Positions 21,131 through 32,264 of a DNA stretch of 64,000 nt are shown in pieces (the first letter of the stretch is position 1; the number at the start of each line of letters is the position of its first letter). The notes beneath the pieces were generated by a model, which made no database searches, was not told the DNA's origin, and saw only the letters and a program-made list of their open reading frames with translations. Made by a program: the position numbers and the translations under genes. The stretch comes from Micropterix aruncella (lineage: Eukaryota; Arthropoda; Insecta; Lepidoptera; Micropterigidae): assembly GCA_944548615.1 (NCBI GenBank), contig OX155957.1:24583031-24647030 (forward strand), read 5' to 3'.

Positions 21131-21839
21131 AGCTGAATAGCTTGCAAAATTTGACCTAAACAAACATCCATACATTGCATAGTAAATAAACAAAACTTGT
21201 AATTAATTGGATGCAGGTATTTCCACATAGAGTTTAACCCGTAGGGAACATATGAATAGACTTAGAGCCGTCATTATTTCAATATACCGTTTAAATCGGC
21301 GACTGTTCAATGACTTAATGGCAAATTCTATGAAAACATTAGAGGTAGGCTGTAACGAAAATCACTTTTCTCTTCATTTTGCACGTTATTTGTATGTTTT
21401 TTTTTATTTGCATGTTTATTCCTTGTCCTATTAAGTTGAGCAATGCAATACGATATATCAGTGCTTTTCAGCCTTTTTTAGATCGAGACCCCATTTTTGG
21501 TAAAAATAAAAACTCTTACTCGACCCTCCGCCTTAGATTTTTTCACATTTCTAAATATAAGCAGCCAATTAAATAAGGTTTTTGTAAAAACAATGGCTAA
21601 AACCCTATTAATTTTAACCTTTTTTCTTTTTCGAAGCTGTACCTAACTGTTTCCACTTAGATCAATTTAATTTTTTGCAAAGCAATAGCAACATACTCAT
21701 ACCTAATAAATATGTTTCTTTTTCGAAGCTGTAAATGTTTACATACTATACTTGTACAAATAAAGATTTTGTAATATTTTCGATTTTGATTTTTAGATAG
21801 CCTTCTAATCCCGTGGTTCCTTCGAGACCCTCCAGCGGG
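21131..21839. other. Mostly unassigned; possible hAT-like MITE end
   Basis: CAGTGCTTTTCAGCC at about 21460 followed by a GACCCC phrase resembles the left end of some hAT-type MITEs. The proposed right end near 21800-21860 (gaccctccagcgggtcgcg...) is only partly complementary. A 24-bp phrase around TTTCTTTTTCGAAGCTGTA is duplicated at about 21625 and 21716. Confidence 0.35.
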
Positions 21840-22270
21840 TCGCGCGCGACCCACTGGTTGAAAATGACGTCATTTGCTCCTGCTTCGGCTTGGATGACTT
21901 GTAAAATCTTAGTGTGTATTTGATTTAGATTTTCATTTGGTTTTTCAGGTATTCCCCGAATCTCTATATTGTTTTGCAGTCGAGTTTGTTCCGTAGAGTT
22001 GAATTTTGATTCGATGAAATCCATTCTTTTTTTTAAAGCTGAATTTTCATTTTCAATTGTATCCAGTTTTAGACATTTTGCTTCCATGTTTTTTTATTTT
22101 GATGGCGATTTCGTCGTACTGATTGGATATATGGGTGACACATTTTAAAATTTCTTCATTTTGCTTCAATATATTTTAATTGGCTTTATTAATTTCAACG
22201 TTCTTCTTATTGCTTTCGGAGATAACTGCTTGCCAGGCGTCCATCATCGTTGTTCTAAAGATTTCCATGC
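21840..22270 (-). pseudogene. LINE ORF1 coiled-coil relic
   Basis: The minus-strand frame from about 22087 reads a charged helical stretch and then LQNNIEIRGIPEKPNEN, the conserved turn of L1/CR1-type ORF1 RNA-binding proteins. Upstream, in the next phase, a further ~60 codons rich in Glu, Lys and Asn continue the coiled coil to about 22270, joined by a slip in an A-run near 22089. The C-terminal part after ANDVI departs into other sequence, probably a MITE. It would have bound LINE RNA; now broken. Confidence 0.6.
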
Positions 22271-22315
22271 TATGTATCAATGATGCTACCTACTCCCAGT
22301 CTATGAGCCTAATGC

Positions 22316-22440
22316 CCCTTCCACACGTTGGCGTTGGTCAGGTGGAAGCGAGTCGGCACCACTGTGATGTCAGAAAAACGTATGGGAAAGAGCGAGATTT
22401 ACATAGGCAATGCGGCCAACGCTGGCCAACGTGTGGAGGG
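22316..22440. mobile_element. 125-bp MITE with ~23-bp TIRs
   Basis: CCCTTCCACACGTTGGC at the left end is the inverse of GCCAACGTGTGGAGGG at the right end, with an inner CGTTGG/CCAACG extension. No clear TSD. The plus-strand frame across it (22180-22539) is a chance frame. Confidence 0.75.
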
Positions 22441-22913
22441 TCCATAATATATGAAGGCAACGTAACGTTTGCATGTAGTGTATGGCTAGTGGTCGGATGT
22501 GTGCATCGTCAGACCGGCCAACTGAAATTGACTTACTGATGAATATAAATTATTTACCGGGTTTCATGGCGCAGTTAATGTTTCGCTGATGCTGTATAAT
22601 GAGATCGCCACAGCATCCGGTGAAAATTGACGCCATTGCGATCCGCTGACGGCGAGATAACGACCATACAGCTATAATAATATATATCGACTATCAGAGC
22701 AAATAATCGTAGCTCGTACGAACTACGATGGCAATATCCCAAAAAACTACTAAAACGTTTTACATCTAGTGCTCTTATAATCAAACATTTGCCTAATTCC
22801 GTATTTTAACGTATTCCCCCCCCCCCCTATCAAATGCTTCTAAATAAATTACTAAAATCTTTATATGTCTTGTGAAAAAGGTTTGCTCTATTATCGTGGC
22901 TTTTTTCAGTGTG
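22441..22913. other. Unassigned, with a C-run
   Basis: A 12-C run lies at about 22816-22827. Nothing else identified. Confidence 0.4.
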
Positions 22914-23078
22914 TTTTCTTTCAAATAGCTATATTTCGTATTTTAACGCATTGTTGCCGTATTTTTCGTTTTCTTTCAATTAGCTGTACTCCGTTTTTTA
23001 ACGTATTGTTGTCGTATTTTAACGTTTTCTTTTAATTAGCTGTATTCAATATTTTAACCCGTTGTTGTCGTATTTTAA
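22914..23078 (+). repeat. Three-unit ~56-bp tandem repeat
   Basis: Units share TTTTCTTTCAATTAGCTGTA and CGTATTTTAACG-type phrases, with drift between units. A related single unit occurs at about 29205-29250. Noncoding. Confidence 0.7.
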
Positions 23079-23430
23079 ATTGACAGGATACCTGGGAACG
23101 ACCATATCTGAAGAATTTTAGTTTTATGAATTTTGAGAAAAATATACGCGTTATTAAAAAAAAGTTTCTAAACGAATCCCTCGATAAAGAACTAATTTAC
23201 AAATTGAACTCAAAAAAGTTGATCATTGCCTTGGACATTAGGGGTTTTAACTGATTTCAAAAACTTTCAGGCGTGATTACCCCTACAATATAAGCGGTGA
23301 GTGTATTTTATTTTAAATTTATTATATTGACTGGTTAATTCTCTAGCGCCGCGCTTAGCCACATTTTTCAGTCAGGCCCTAAATTAATTAAAATTAATTC
23401 AAACTTAGGAGCGCTAAATAAAAGACTATT

Positions 23431-23675
23431 GACTATTTACTTGAAAAGAGCGGTGCTAGTCCATGACCGGACGATCGCGAACGAGTTATATATAAATTGC
23501 ATGTGTGCTATGGTTGTAGGATGGTCCTTAGGCAACATGGACCTTCCTTTGTTGTAGTCGGTTAAATTACATTAAAACAAATTCTTCTTTCAGAGTTCAA
23601 GAGGTTGATAAGGGCCACCATCCACTTATTTATTTGCATAACTGAGAACCAATGAGCTTGGGCCCCTAATGCAGT
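23431..23675 (+). repeat. Direct repeat DD, copy 1
   Basis: Shares, in order, a GAGCGGTGCTAGTCCATGACC phrase, a TTCTTTCAGAGTT phrase and CCAATGAGCTTGGGC with 24064-24297. Noncoding, with moderate divergence. Confidence 0.7.
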
Positions 23676-23993
23676 TCAACTGTGGAAAGGTACTGAGACG
23701 CCAACACAGAAGGCAAATGAAATATAAATATAACATAAATCTCAGAAAACCGCATCACTATTAGCACAGTATAGTAAAAGAACAGTAGACGCTCTCTCTA
23801 GCGACATTGCATTGCGGGGATAGGATTCGTGAGGTGAGCATAGGGTAGGTATGTGTCGACGAACGCCTTTGGTTAGCGTTACGCGCGGGTGAAGGTTGGG
23901 GTGAGATTTTCGAACGTTTGGATATTCGCGGCGGCCGAGTAGCAGATATCTGGCGGCCATATGCGAGCTTTTACGACTCGTTACGTAGTTCGA

Positions 23994-24069
23994 CTTAATT
24001 TTATTTTGTACTAAGAGAAGATTAGAAAAAAAATATTCTTAGTTCTCTTAGAACAAAATTTGAATTAAG
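23994..24069. repeat. Imperfect palindrome between the DD copies
   Basis: CTTAATTTTATTTTGTACTA pairs with the 3' sequence ending AACAAAATTTGAATTAAG, with TAAGAGA/TCTCTTA inside. It lies directly before DD copy 2 and overlaps its first bases. Confidence 0.6.
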
Positions 24070-24297
24070 GTAAACATTAAGAGAGCGGCGCTATTCCATG
24101 ACCGGGAGATCGTGATCGAGTTGTATTTGTAATTGATGGAAATACGGACGATAAAGGGCAATACGGACAGTCCTATGTTATAGTCTGTTAAAATTACAAT
24201 ACAATAATTGTCTTCTTTCAGAGTTTGAGAGACTGAGAAGTGCCACCACCCACTTATTTATTCGCCTAACCGAGAGCTAATGAGCTTGGGCGCAGTA
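24064..24297 (+). repeat. Direct repeat DD, copy 2
   Basis: Partner of 23431-23675; see that entry. Ends just before GCTTGGGCGCAGTAAGAGC. Confidence 0.7.
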
Positions 24298-24992
24298 AGA
24301 GCTCATTAGTAAGTAACCTTCATTTATACGGCTGTTTTAATTACCCCCCACTCCTTTTCGATTATTGCAGGGGTGGAATGACGTCATTATCGCTAGAATA
24401 TTCCATGGCGTTCTTGATTAAAATGGCTTTTAGTGCTGGGCGGCGTGGCGCGCTGATTTAGCGTTCTCTATTTCCTAAATTGAAAATCTTGCTAATGAAG
24501 TGGAAACGACGCAGGAAATCATATTATTACGTTATTGCACTTTCAGCTGATCCAGATTTTACTTTTATAGAATCCAATTAGTAAATTAGGTTAATCAGTG
24601 TCTGCGTTCTCTCGGGCTTAAGGCGTGGCCCCATGTTGGACGCTATATCTGTCATTTCTGTGCAGTAAAGGGGTTTAGCATATCGTCAGTCAAACCTGGG
24701 ATCGAAAAAAATATGATCAATGTACAAGAATATCGACAAGAATAACAGATGTGTCAAATAATAACTAATCATATCAATGTAATCTAATACTTAGTTATCA
24801 TTTATATTTCCCTGAATTATGTCAAACACATTTAAAATAAATGAGAATATTGTTTTTCAAATAAGTGTATTCATATTCATATTCATATTCATTTTATTGG
24901 TATACTGGTATACAAGTCAGATTAGCAAACATTTATACATATTAGCAAACAAACATACATATATTTTTATAGTAAAGAAAAAAATAAAAAAA
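24298..24992. other. Unassigned stretch
   Basis: No coding or repeat identity recognised. (ATATTC)n-like sequence at about 24867-24892. Ends in an A-run that received H copy 5. Confidence 0.35.
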
Positions 24993-25632
24993 TACGTTTG
25001 GCACTCAGGGACTGCCGCGGTAAAGCTATTGCATAGCATTTTTTAACAACTTATGCAATTATAATTATTTATTTATTTTATTTATGCAGTATGAAGAATT
25101 TTTTTTCTGATATCAGATAACTGCGCTCTATTGGAAAACGTTGAAATTATTCCGAATCGATTCGGAATAATTTAAACTTCTTCCGATACAGCGCACGAAT
25201 TTTATTCGATAAAACAAAAAAACGCATATTATTTTTTGACTATTCGAAAAAAATCGTAGATAAAAAGATAGATAATAAAATTATCTTTAAAATGGTGCAG
25301 GTTTTATAATAATACGCCAGATAGTATTAGCGTAGTAGTCATTTTTGTGTTCGGTTAGACCTAATTTATTCTAATATTATCACAAATTCTAATATTATCA
25401 CTAATTTAATCACAAATTAATTACACTATGTAATATAAACAAAATCTAAAATATTCAAAGCTAATAATATTAGGAAAATGTTCTTGTTTAAGATATATTT
25501 TTTTCGAATCGTAAGCAGTACTCGTTTAGACGTAATTATCAGTTTAAAATTATTAATTTTCGTTAAGAAATTTCTTCATTCGGTCGCCGCGCTGGCCTAC
25601 TAGGCCCGCGATAAAAGCTATGCAATAGCTTA
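24993..25632 (+). mobile_element. H-family element, copy 5 (first of tandem pair)
   Basis: 640 bp. The core hairpin (25133-25194) is shortened to a loop-less palindrome centred on CCGAATCGATTCGG. A local triplication of a TCTAATATTATCACAAAT-type unit at about 25370-25412 makes this copy longer. It runs directly into copy 6 through an A-run. Confidence 0.9.
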
Positions 25633-25641
25633 AAAAAAAAA

Positions 25642-26225
25642 TACTTGTGGCACTCGGGGACTGCCACGGTAAAGCTATTGCATAGCATTTTTAACAACTT
25701 ATGCAATTATATTTATTTATTTATTTTATTTTTTCTGATATCAGATAACTGCGCTCTATCGGAAAACGTTGAAATTATTCCGAATCATTTGCGGCAGCAA
25801 ATGATTCGGAATAATTTAAATGTCTTTCGATAGAGCGCCGCGCACGAATTTTTTATTCAATAAAGCAAAAAAACCGAATTATTCGAAAAAAATCGTAGAT
25901 AAAAAGATAGATAATTAAATTATCTTTAAAATGGTGCAGGTTTCATAATAATACGCCAGATAGTATTTGCGTAGTAGTCGTTTTTGTGTTCGGTTAGACC
26001 TAATTTCACAAATTAATTACACTATGTAATATAAACAAAATCTGAAATATTCAAAGCTAAGAATATTAGGAAAATGTTCTTGTTTAAGATATATTTTTTT
26101 CGAATCGTAAGCAGTACTCGTTTAGACGTAATTATCAGTTTAAAATAATTAATTTTCTTTAAGAAATTTCTTCATTCGGTCGCCGCGCTGGCCTAGGCCC
26201 GCGATAAAAGCTATGCAATAGCTTA
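25642..26225 (+). mobile_element. H-family element, copy 6 (second of tandem pair)
   Basis: 584 bp, complete at both ends, hairpin 25751-25838. Head-to-tail with copy 5 with only about nine A between them. The 62-codon frame at its start reads through the family consensus and is broken in other copies, so it is not annotated as a gene. Confidence 0.9.
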
Positions 26226-26333
26226 ATAAACTAAACAAAATGAAGAAAAAAAAACACAAGAATAGTGTAAAAAGAAGAAAATACAAGACAAAATGCAAAA
26301 AAGATCATTAAATACTTTAGCCACCAAAGCATT

Positions 26334-26890
26334 TTAGACTTCACTCGAGTAATATTCCTCCAGTGAGTAAAACGCCTTATCTGTAAGGTATCTCTTAAGG
26401 CGTCTCTTAAACACGTCAAGAGATTGCGCCTGCCTAATGTGCTCGCTGAGTTTGTTGTAAACCGCTGAGCCGGCGATATTGGCTAGCCTCTCCGACTTGG
26501 ATAATGCATGACTTACCGAACGTAGCATGCTACGGGATCTTGTTGGATAGTGATGATGCACTCACTTCAAAATCGGCTAGATTTCTGCGAACGAACAGCG
26601 CTACTTCCATTATATAAATGGACGGCAGCGTCATGATGCAGAGATCTCTAAACAGAGGCTTGGCTGGCGTATCAAGCGCCACACGCGCTATTGTGCGGAC
26701 TGCACGCTTCTGCATAACGAAAGCCCTCTGCCTGTCGGCTGCTCGCCCCGATAACTCCGCGCCGTACGTTAGCAGTGAATGAACGTATGCAAAGTAACAC
26801 ATGCGCAGCGCGAATAAATCGAGAAATGAAGCGATGCGATAGAGTGCATAGCACGCTCTTCCTAATTTATCACATAAAGCATCAATATGT
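26334..26890 (-). pseudogene. Non-LTR retrotransposon polymerase C-terminus
   Basis: From about 26888 the minus strand reads HIDALCDKLGRACYALYRIA, then YFAYVHSLLTYGAELSG, the typical region after the catalytic core of Jockey/CR1-type reverse transcriptases. After a frameshift near 26545 it continues as HHHYPTRSRSMLRS and FKRRLKRYLTDKAFYSLEEYY, a canonical LINE C-terminus. About 180 codons survive. The catalytic YxDD lies upstream of the surviving part and is absent. A dead fragment with no visible TSD; the 5' break is near 26890. Confidence 0.8.
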
Positions 26891-26939
26891 AGGTGTAATC
26901 AGCGTTAGTAGCGTCCACCGTTGTTAACAGGTCTGCCTA

Positions 26940-28205
26940 ACATAAAAATAGTGTAACGTGTTCAGGGTTCATCTATATGTATGATACGAGTTTCTTTAGT
27001 CCACCATAACTTCTAAACGCTCAAACACATAAAAAATATGTGGTATCTTTAAAATCATGATGTCATCTCAAGGGTTATAGGGCACCTTAACACTTAAAAT
27101 ATCAAGTAAATAGTTATCTGAATATCCAAATCTCCAATCGTCAATAAATTAACATAAATATATCGTCTTCCTTGTCAAATGAAATATCTGATCGATTACC
27201 TTCCGAAAATATTGTATACCTATATGTATACGAGTGGTATTACCCGGCGTTGCCCGTGTTATATCTGTTCTCAAATACCAATGTATACCAATTTTCATGG
27301 CGATCGGTTGAGCAGTATAGAAGTTGGTGTGCTGCAGCGCCGTCTAGTTGAAAGTTGCAACAAAGCGGATATATATAAAAACCTTAACCATGAAAAAATA
27401 CATATATATGCCAACTTTCATGGTGATCGGTCAAACGGTTTCGGAGTCTATTAAACTCGGACAGACGGGCATACAGATATACCAACATCCATTTTTATAT
27501 TATATTATTTTGGCCTGTTTTTAAAATTTAAACTTTGAATGCCTATATCTCGCTTATTTATAGCGACCGACACAATTTTCTTCCAGATTTAGCATTAAAA
27601 TGAAAAAAATTGGAGAGAGGTTCCTATACTGCAGTTATTCCACTTTTATAACTATGTGATAATACTTATATGTATATATTTCAATTAAAGAGTTTTGAAC
27701 AATGAAGCACAAATAATTAAAAAGCAGGAATAATTTCACTGTATTACCTTCACAATATTTTGAATTTAGAATAACGCTTGGCCGACTATGACGTTTGTAG
27801 GTTTAACATAGCAGCGCCATCTATGGATTACTCAATAGATAACGCCATCTGTTAAAATCGTTTGGAACTAACAGATAATTGCGAATGTCAAATAATAGAC
27901 ATTGCAATAAAATAATATCGCGACTATAAATTAAGACGTAAGCTATCCTATCTTTCAAGTTGGATCAAACTGCACATTGTGTGCAAATTTGATTCAAATC
28001 GGTTAAGTAGTTTAGGAGTCCATCGCGGACAAACAACGTGACACGTAATTTATATATATTAAGATATATGGATAAATGCAAAAACCATAAATATTTAATA
28101 AATAAACCGTATTAAAAATACCTAAAATTATAAAGACCGTTTTTCACGTTTTGAAACAGCAGTATTGTTTTTATTTATTTTAATATATTAACATGTTTGG
28201 AGGGA
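26940..28205 (+). mobile_element. P-family repeat, copy 1, split by a nested repeat
   Basis: 26940-27226 carries the P-family 5' part (GTGTTCAGGGTTCATCTAT, CCACCATAACTTCTAAACGC, the 'ccaaat...caataaattaacataaatatatcg' segment). 28071-28205 carries its 3' part. Between them lies an unrelated repeat (27227-28064), with TATATG at both borders as a likely TSD. Confidence 0.7.
27227..28064 (+). repeat. Nested LINE 3'-end-like repeat (U2)
   Basis: Starts near GGTATTACCCGGCGTTGCCC and ends with GATTCAAATCGGTTAAGTAG, ACAAACAACGTGACACG and a TTATATATATTAAGATA tail, an order seen in many lepidopteran LINE 3' ends. Repeated 'ttcatggYgatcggt' phrases lie at 27291 and 27416. No coding remnant seen. Confidence 0.55.
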
Positions 28206-28439
28206 TTAATTTCAGTTGAAAATAATTTTTGGAATTTATAATATTATTTTTCGAGGTTAACAATATTTTTTTTGGTCCGCTTAGTGCTTACAGGGTCTCT
28301 GCAGCCGACGAAGGCTTTAAAGCCATTTTAACCAAGACTTCACGTCAAAATATCCAAGGTCCATCTCGCCATTGTCCTTTTGGTAATATAGGGGGGAAAA
28401 ATCTAGAAAAGAAAGTCCAATAATAAAACTAAGCGATAC
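28206..28439. other. Unassigned stretch
   Basis: No recognisable feature; the 64-codon plus-strand frame has no domain. Confidence 0.35.
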
Positions 28440-28935
28440 CTGAATCTGTAGTCAAGTAGTAGTGATCATTTCTTGATGTTTCTTTGCTGGCGGGGGGAGG
28501 GATACAGAAACTGCCTGTGATAGATTAGAGGCCATGTTTGTCCAAGTTAAGTCCAAGTTTTCGTCTCCGTTCGCTGTGTTAGACGTAATCAAGTGAAAAT
28601 TGCTGTCTAGTCTAGCCCTAGCCTCGTTGTCACTGATGATCCCAGCACACAGTGCCTGATGGGCTTCTTGTGAGGTGCTCGACGAGGTTTTTGTAGTGGC
28701 ATGCGCAGTTTGGACCGTACAAGACGGTGATCTGTCCAGCCGTTTACACCTCTCATTGCACGCGTTATGAGAACGTCTTTGAGATCTTTTCTTCGCACTA
28801 TGATGTATTCTATGAGATGCCAATGATTAGATCTCGGGTGCATCCATGTGGTTTTGTGCTTTGTGGGAAGCCGAAAGAAGGTATTTGTAATGCATAGGCC
28901 AAACTGCGAGCAAAATTACAGTAAGTCGAGACCGT
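28440..28935 (-). pseudogene. LINE APE-type endonuclease C-terminus
   Basis: The minus strand from about 28930 reads FCSQFGLCITNTFFRLPTKH, then TTWMHPRSNHWHLIEYIIVR and WTDHRLVRSKLRM. This is the last third of an apurinic-type endonuclease domain: the (S/T)DH catalytic motif near its end and the WxHPRSxHWHLIDYI block are typical of RTE/CR1-like LINEs. A frameshift near 28610 leads to LTWTNMASNLSQ...PPPAKKHQE, the linker before the reverse transcriptase. The polymerase itself is missing. It once nicked target DNA for retrotransposition; now dead. Confidence 0.75.
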
Positions 28936-29550
28936 TGCTATTGCAACATTAATCATTTCTTAATCAAGCATTCCTAAAACACTGGATAATGTTTAAGCAT
29001 CGGTTGTGTTGTATGGACAGTCGATTTCACTAAGCGATAAACTACAAGATTCTTCCGCTTCGTCTGGCAATATATGTACGTAAAAGTATAAACCATGAAA
29101 CGAACAATATATCTCTTTCGTCAAATGCTCCTAAATGAAACACTAAAGTTTAAAGACGTCCTTTAATTGCAAAAAGTTCTTATTATTTTTGCAGTTTTCT
29201 TTCAGTATAATACCTAAATTCTGTATTTTAACGCATTTCTTGCTATTAAAAAAATATTACGACGTCATTCAATCAGTTCAAGGATATTAATAAAAAAAAA
29301 CATAGAAAATTAATGAGTTCCAGAATCAAAGGCGGTAGAACCCGCAATCGTATAGTAAAATAAATTGTAAAGATGCATATATGTTGAAATGTAAAAATAT
29401 TTAGAATGCATGACATCGATTACTAAGGAAACTAAGGAAACATCAGAAGGCAAGAAAATAAGCAGAGAAAGGAAATATATACAAAGGAATAAACGAGTAA
29501 ATATGTTAACAAGTAAATATATAAAAAAGAATAAAAATCACAACAATAAA
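28936..29550. other. Unassigned AT-rich stretch
   Basis: Contains a single unit related to the 22914-23078 tandem at about 29205-29250. No gene supported; the 77-codon frame at 29410-29643 is Lys/Asn-rich low complexity that runs into a P repeat. Confidence 0.4.
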
Positions 29551-29905
29551 AAACAGAAAGTGAACTATTGTATTTGTAATTATTTTTATTACTGGTTTTT
29601 TTATGAAATATTTGTGGTTTGTATATTAATCCATAATAGATAGATGTATATTTTCAAAATGTACCTTATCATACCTTTTATTTGACACTAAACATATATT
29701 TATGTTAATTTATATATAAAGACATACTTATGTTTTTACTGACATTTAGACATTTATACAAGTATTTCTTAACATTTAAACAGTTTACGTTGCCTGTAAC
29801 ACTCAGGATGATATAACGATTTTAACAATATTACACACTTCTAAATCGATTCAAGCGTTTAAAATTTATGGTGTAATAAAAAATCAGGGTTTCGTCATTA
29901 ATACA
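29551..29905 (-). repeat. P-family repeat, inverted copy
   Basis: Minus-strand P consensus: TTATTACTGG...ATGAAATATTTGTGGTTT near one end, 'cactcaggatgatataacg' and TTCAAGCGTTTAAAATTTATGG near the other. Noncoding. Confidence 0.65.
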
Positions 29906-30354
29906 TACCGCATTTTTGAGTACAAATGCGTAGAGTTATAATTTTCCAAAACGTTGGATCGGAATAAATTTGCAAGAACACAAAAAACGGATATTTAAAC
30001 ATCAGTAATATTTTGTGGAGTGTAATAATTGAATATTTTTTATAATTTATTTTCCTAAATAAATGTTTCAAATATTTCTCTTCGTTACTGGGCCTACGGG
30101 ATCTATTTCTGACGACCGCGAAGAGGAAGAACGAAAAAACTAAACTATCAAATAATGAATGTCAACACGCACCGCTTAATAAGACTATTTATATTGAAGA
30201 CGCTGCTTTCTCCTTATATGAGAGCAAGGACGAAAACAGAAATGAAACAGTACTGATTAAAAAAATGTGCCTGTTAGCTCTGACGGGCAACTGGAGTTTA
30301 CTCTTTAAGTGCGATTGTCATTGAATTTACAATTGGCAAATGAGCAAATTGTTT

Positions 30355-31020
30355 CATTGATTGATTGATCGATTGATCGATGTCTCGATCGATTGATCAA
30401 TCAATCAATAATCAACCATCAGTCAATCTATCATCGCTCATCAATCATCAATCAATTATCAATCAATCATCAATCAATCATCATCAATCATCATCATCAT
30501 CAACAATCAATTATTACAATCAATCATCATCGATCAACTATCGTCAACAGTCATCAAGCAATCATCATCAATCAATCATTATCAATTAATTATCTGCAAT
30601 TAATCATCATTAATCAATGATCAACAATCAATCATCATCAAGCAATCAGAATCAATCAATCATCATTAATCAATCATCTACATCAATCCATTAAACTCAA
30701 TCATCATCGATCAGTCATCAACATTAATCAATGATCATTAATCATCAACAATCATCATCAATCAGTTATCATCATCATCATCACGAATCAACCATCATCA
30801 ATCATCATCAATTAATCATCATCAATCAATCATCATCAAGCAATCATCAATCAATAATCAATCATGAATCAATCATAATCAATCAATCATCGTCAATCAA
30901 TCATCATCAATCAATCATCATCAATCAATTATCATATCATCATCAAACAAGCATCACCTTTTAATTATAAGCAATCAATCATCATCAATAAATTATCGAC
31001 CAATCAATCATCAATGAATC
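30355..31020 (+). repeat. 666-bp ATCA/ATCATCA-type microsatellite
   Basis: Irregular mixture of AATC, ATC and TCAATCA units with no fixed period. At the left end the strand bias flips: TTGATTGATTGATCGATTG is followed within a few bases by CGATCGATTGATCAATCAAT, forming a hairpin at 30357-30409. Long frames of Asn/His/Ser/Ile across it are translation of the repeat, not a gene. Confidence 0.95.
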
Positions 31021-31105
31021 AATTACGTCTAATTAACGTGACTCCCTGGTATAAAACTGCAAAATTAGGCATTTTTGAAAAATATTTCTTTCAATATCGC
31101 TCTAT
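31021..31105 (+). repeat. Half of a palindromic element bordering the microsatellite
   Basis: ACGTCTAATTAACGTGACTC, then CCCTGG, 'aaaattaggcatttttg' and 'aatattt' match (inverted) the left arm and centre of the inverted-repeat element at 34061-34399. In that element the centre carries a short TTGATTGATGAA tract exactly where the microsatellite begins here. Confidence 0.7.
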
Positions 31106-31779
31106 TTAATTTTCGAACTTTACTGACACTAAATGTAACGCTTTTTATTAAAACTAGATTGTGCTACCCATCAAATTCTCATACCGGTCGGGTGGATGCC
31201 TTTAAATGAAATCGATTCTTAAGGAGAACACTCCAAAAAACTCGAGGATTACTTAAGAATGAGTCAATGCTTAAGCATCGACTGTAGATTCTATATCAAA
31301 TGTCCTTGTGCGGATGAGCGGTTCGCTTATGTGTGTGTCATGTGTGTGTGTGAGTGATGGCCATCAACTCCGCCTCATTGGAATTCAATAGAAAGGGCTG
31401 CAAAAGGGATGGATATAAATCCCGCATCAAATGGATGAAATTCTTCGCGGCAATTCCCTTCACGTTAATGGCTCACGTATTCCTACTGGTCTTTCAAGAT
31501 CGAGAGGCAATTTTTTGTAGCTTCAGAGCACGTGCCCACCGCGTAAGCAATTTCGACCAAACGCAGGAAATGATTAGAGGTGAAATGACGGCGTGTTAAA
31601 GGCTCTGAATTTCAGGTTATATTCACTTACTTGCTCAATAAATTACATAAACGTAAAAGTGCGACTGCCCGGTTTTTACTGCAGTATATAATATATCATT
31701 TATAACAATACTTTTTATATAGGATCATGAACGATCCTAAATGACTATTCATAATTGCTAAATTTACGAATCACTAACA
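31106..31779. other. Unassigned stretch
   Basis: The 81-codon plus-strand frame at 31354-31599 has no recognised domain and no supporting signal. (TG)n at about 31330-31351. Nothing else identified. Confidence 0.4.
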
Positions 31780-32110
31780 AAAAAAATGGTTGTGTCACCC
31801 CAAGACTTTCCCGGCAAGTAGACAAGCCCCACCGCCTAACACCCCCCCCCCACTTCCCCCACTCCAACCGAACCTCCCCTGCGCTCCAATTCGTAGTATA
31901 TTTTTCGTAATTTCCGTCGTATTAAAATAGTATTTTCCAAAATAAATCCAGATAAAATTTCACAACATGATTTTGGTCCAACAAGGCATCTGTGAACCGA
32001 ATATTAAGTCTCTAACTGCAATATTTCGAGATTGAAGTATAACTAGGGCGCCCTCTGGGGGACCGATTTCAACTACAATCTATCTCGAATATCTCATATA
32101 CGAGGGGTGC
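31780..32110 (+). repeat. Z-family repeat, copy 3
   Basis: Begins GTTGTGTCACCCCAAGACTT as at 63022, followed by GGCAAGTAGACAAG, a C-run at about 31843, and the GTGAACCGAATATTAAGTC plus GGGGGACCGATTTCAAC segments. Confidence 0.6.
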
Positions 32111-32264
32111 ATTTTTTTGTAATATCGCCGTATTAAGGAAATACTACTATAATTTTTGGAAAAATACTATATTAATACCACGGAAATACTACAAAAACAC
32201 GCGACGCTCGAATGGTAGGTTACATTTGAATGGTAGGTATTTTTGCGTAGGTATTGCGCAATTT

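Noticed and set aside
22180..22539. 119-codon plus-strand frame
   Set aside because: Runs antisense through a LINE ORF1 relic and then through a MITE; a chimera by chance.
25645..25833. Frame beginning MWHSGTATVKLLHS in H copies
   Set aside because: It recurs at the 5' end of H copies but breaks at different points; no sign of selection on the protein.
30380..30964. Asn/His/Ser/Ile-rich frames
   Set aside because: Pure translation of the ATCA microsatellite in several phases.
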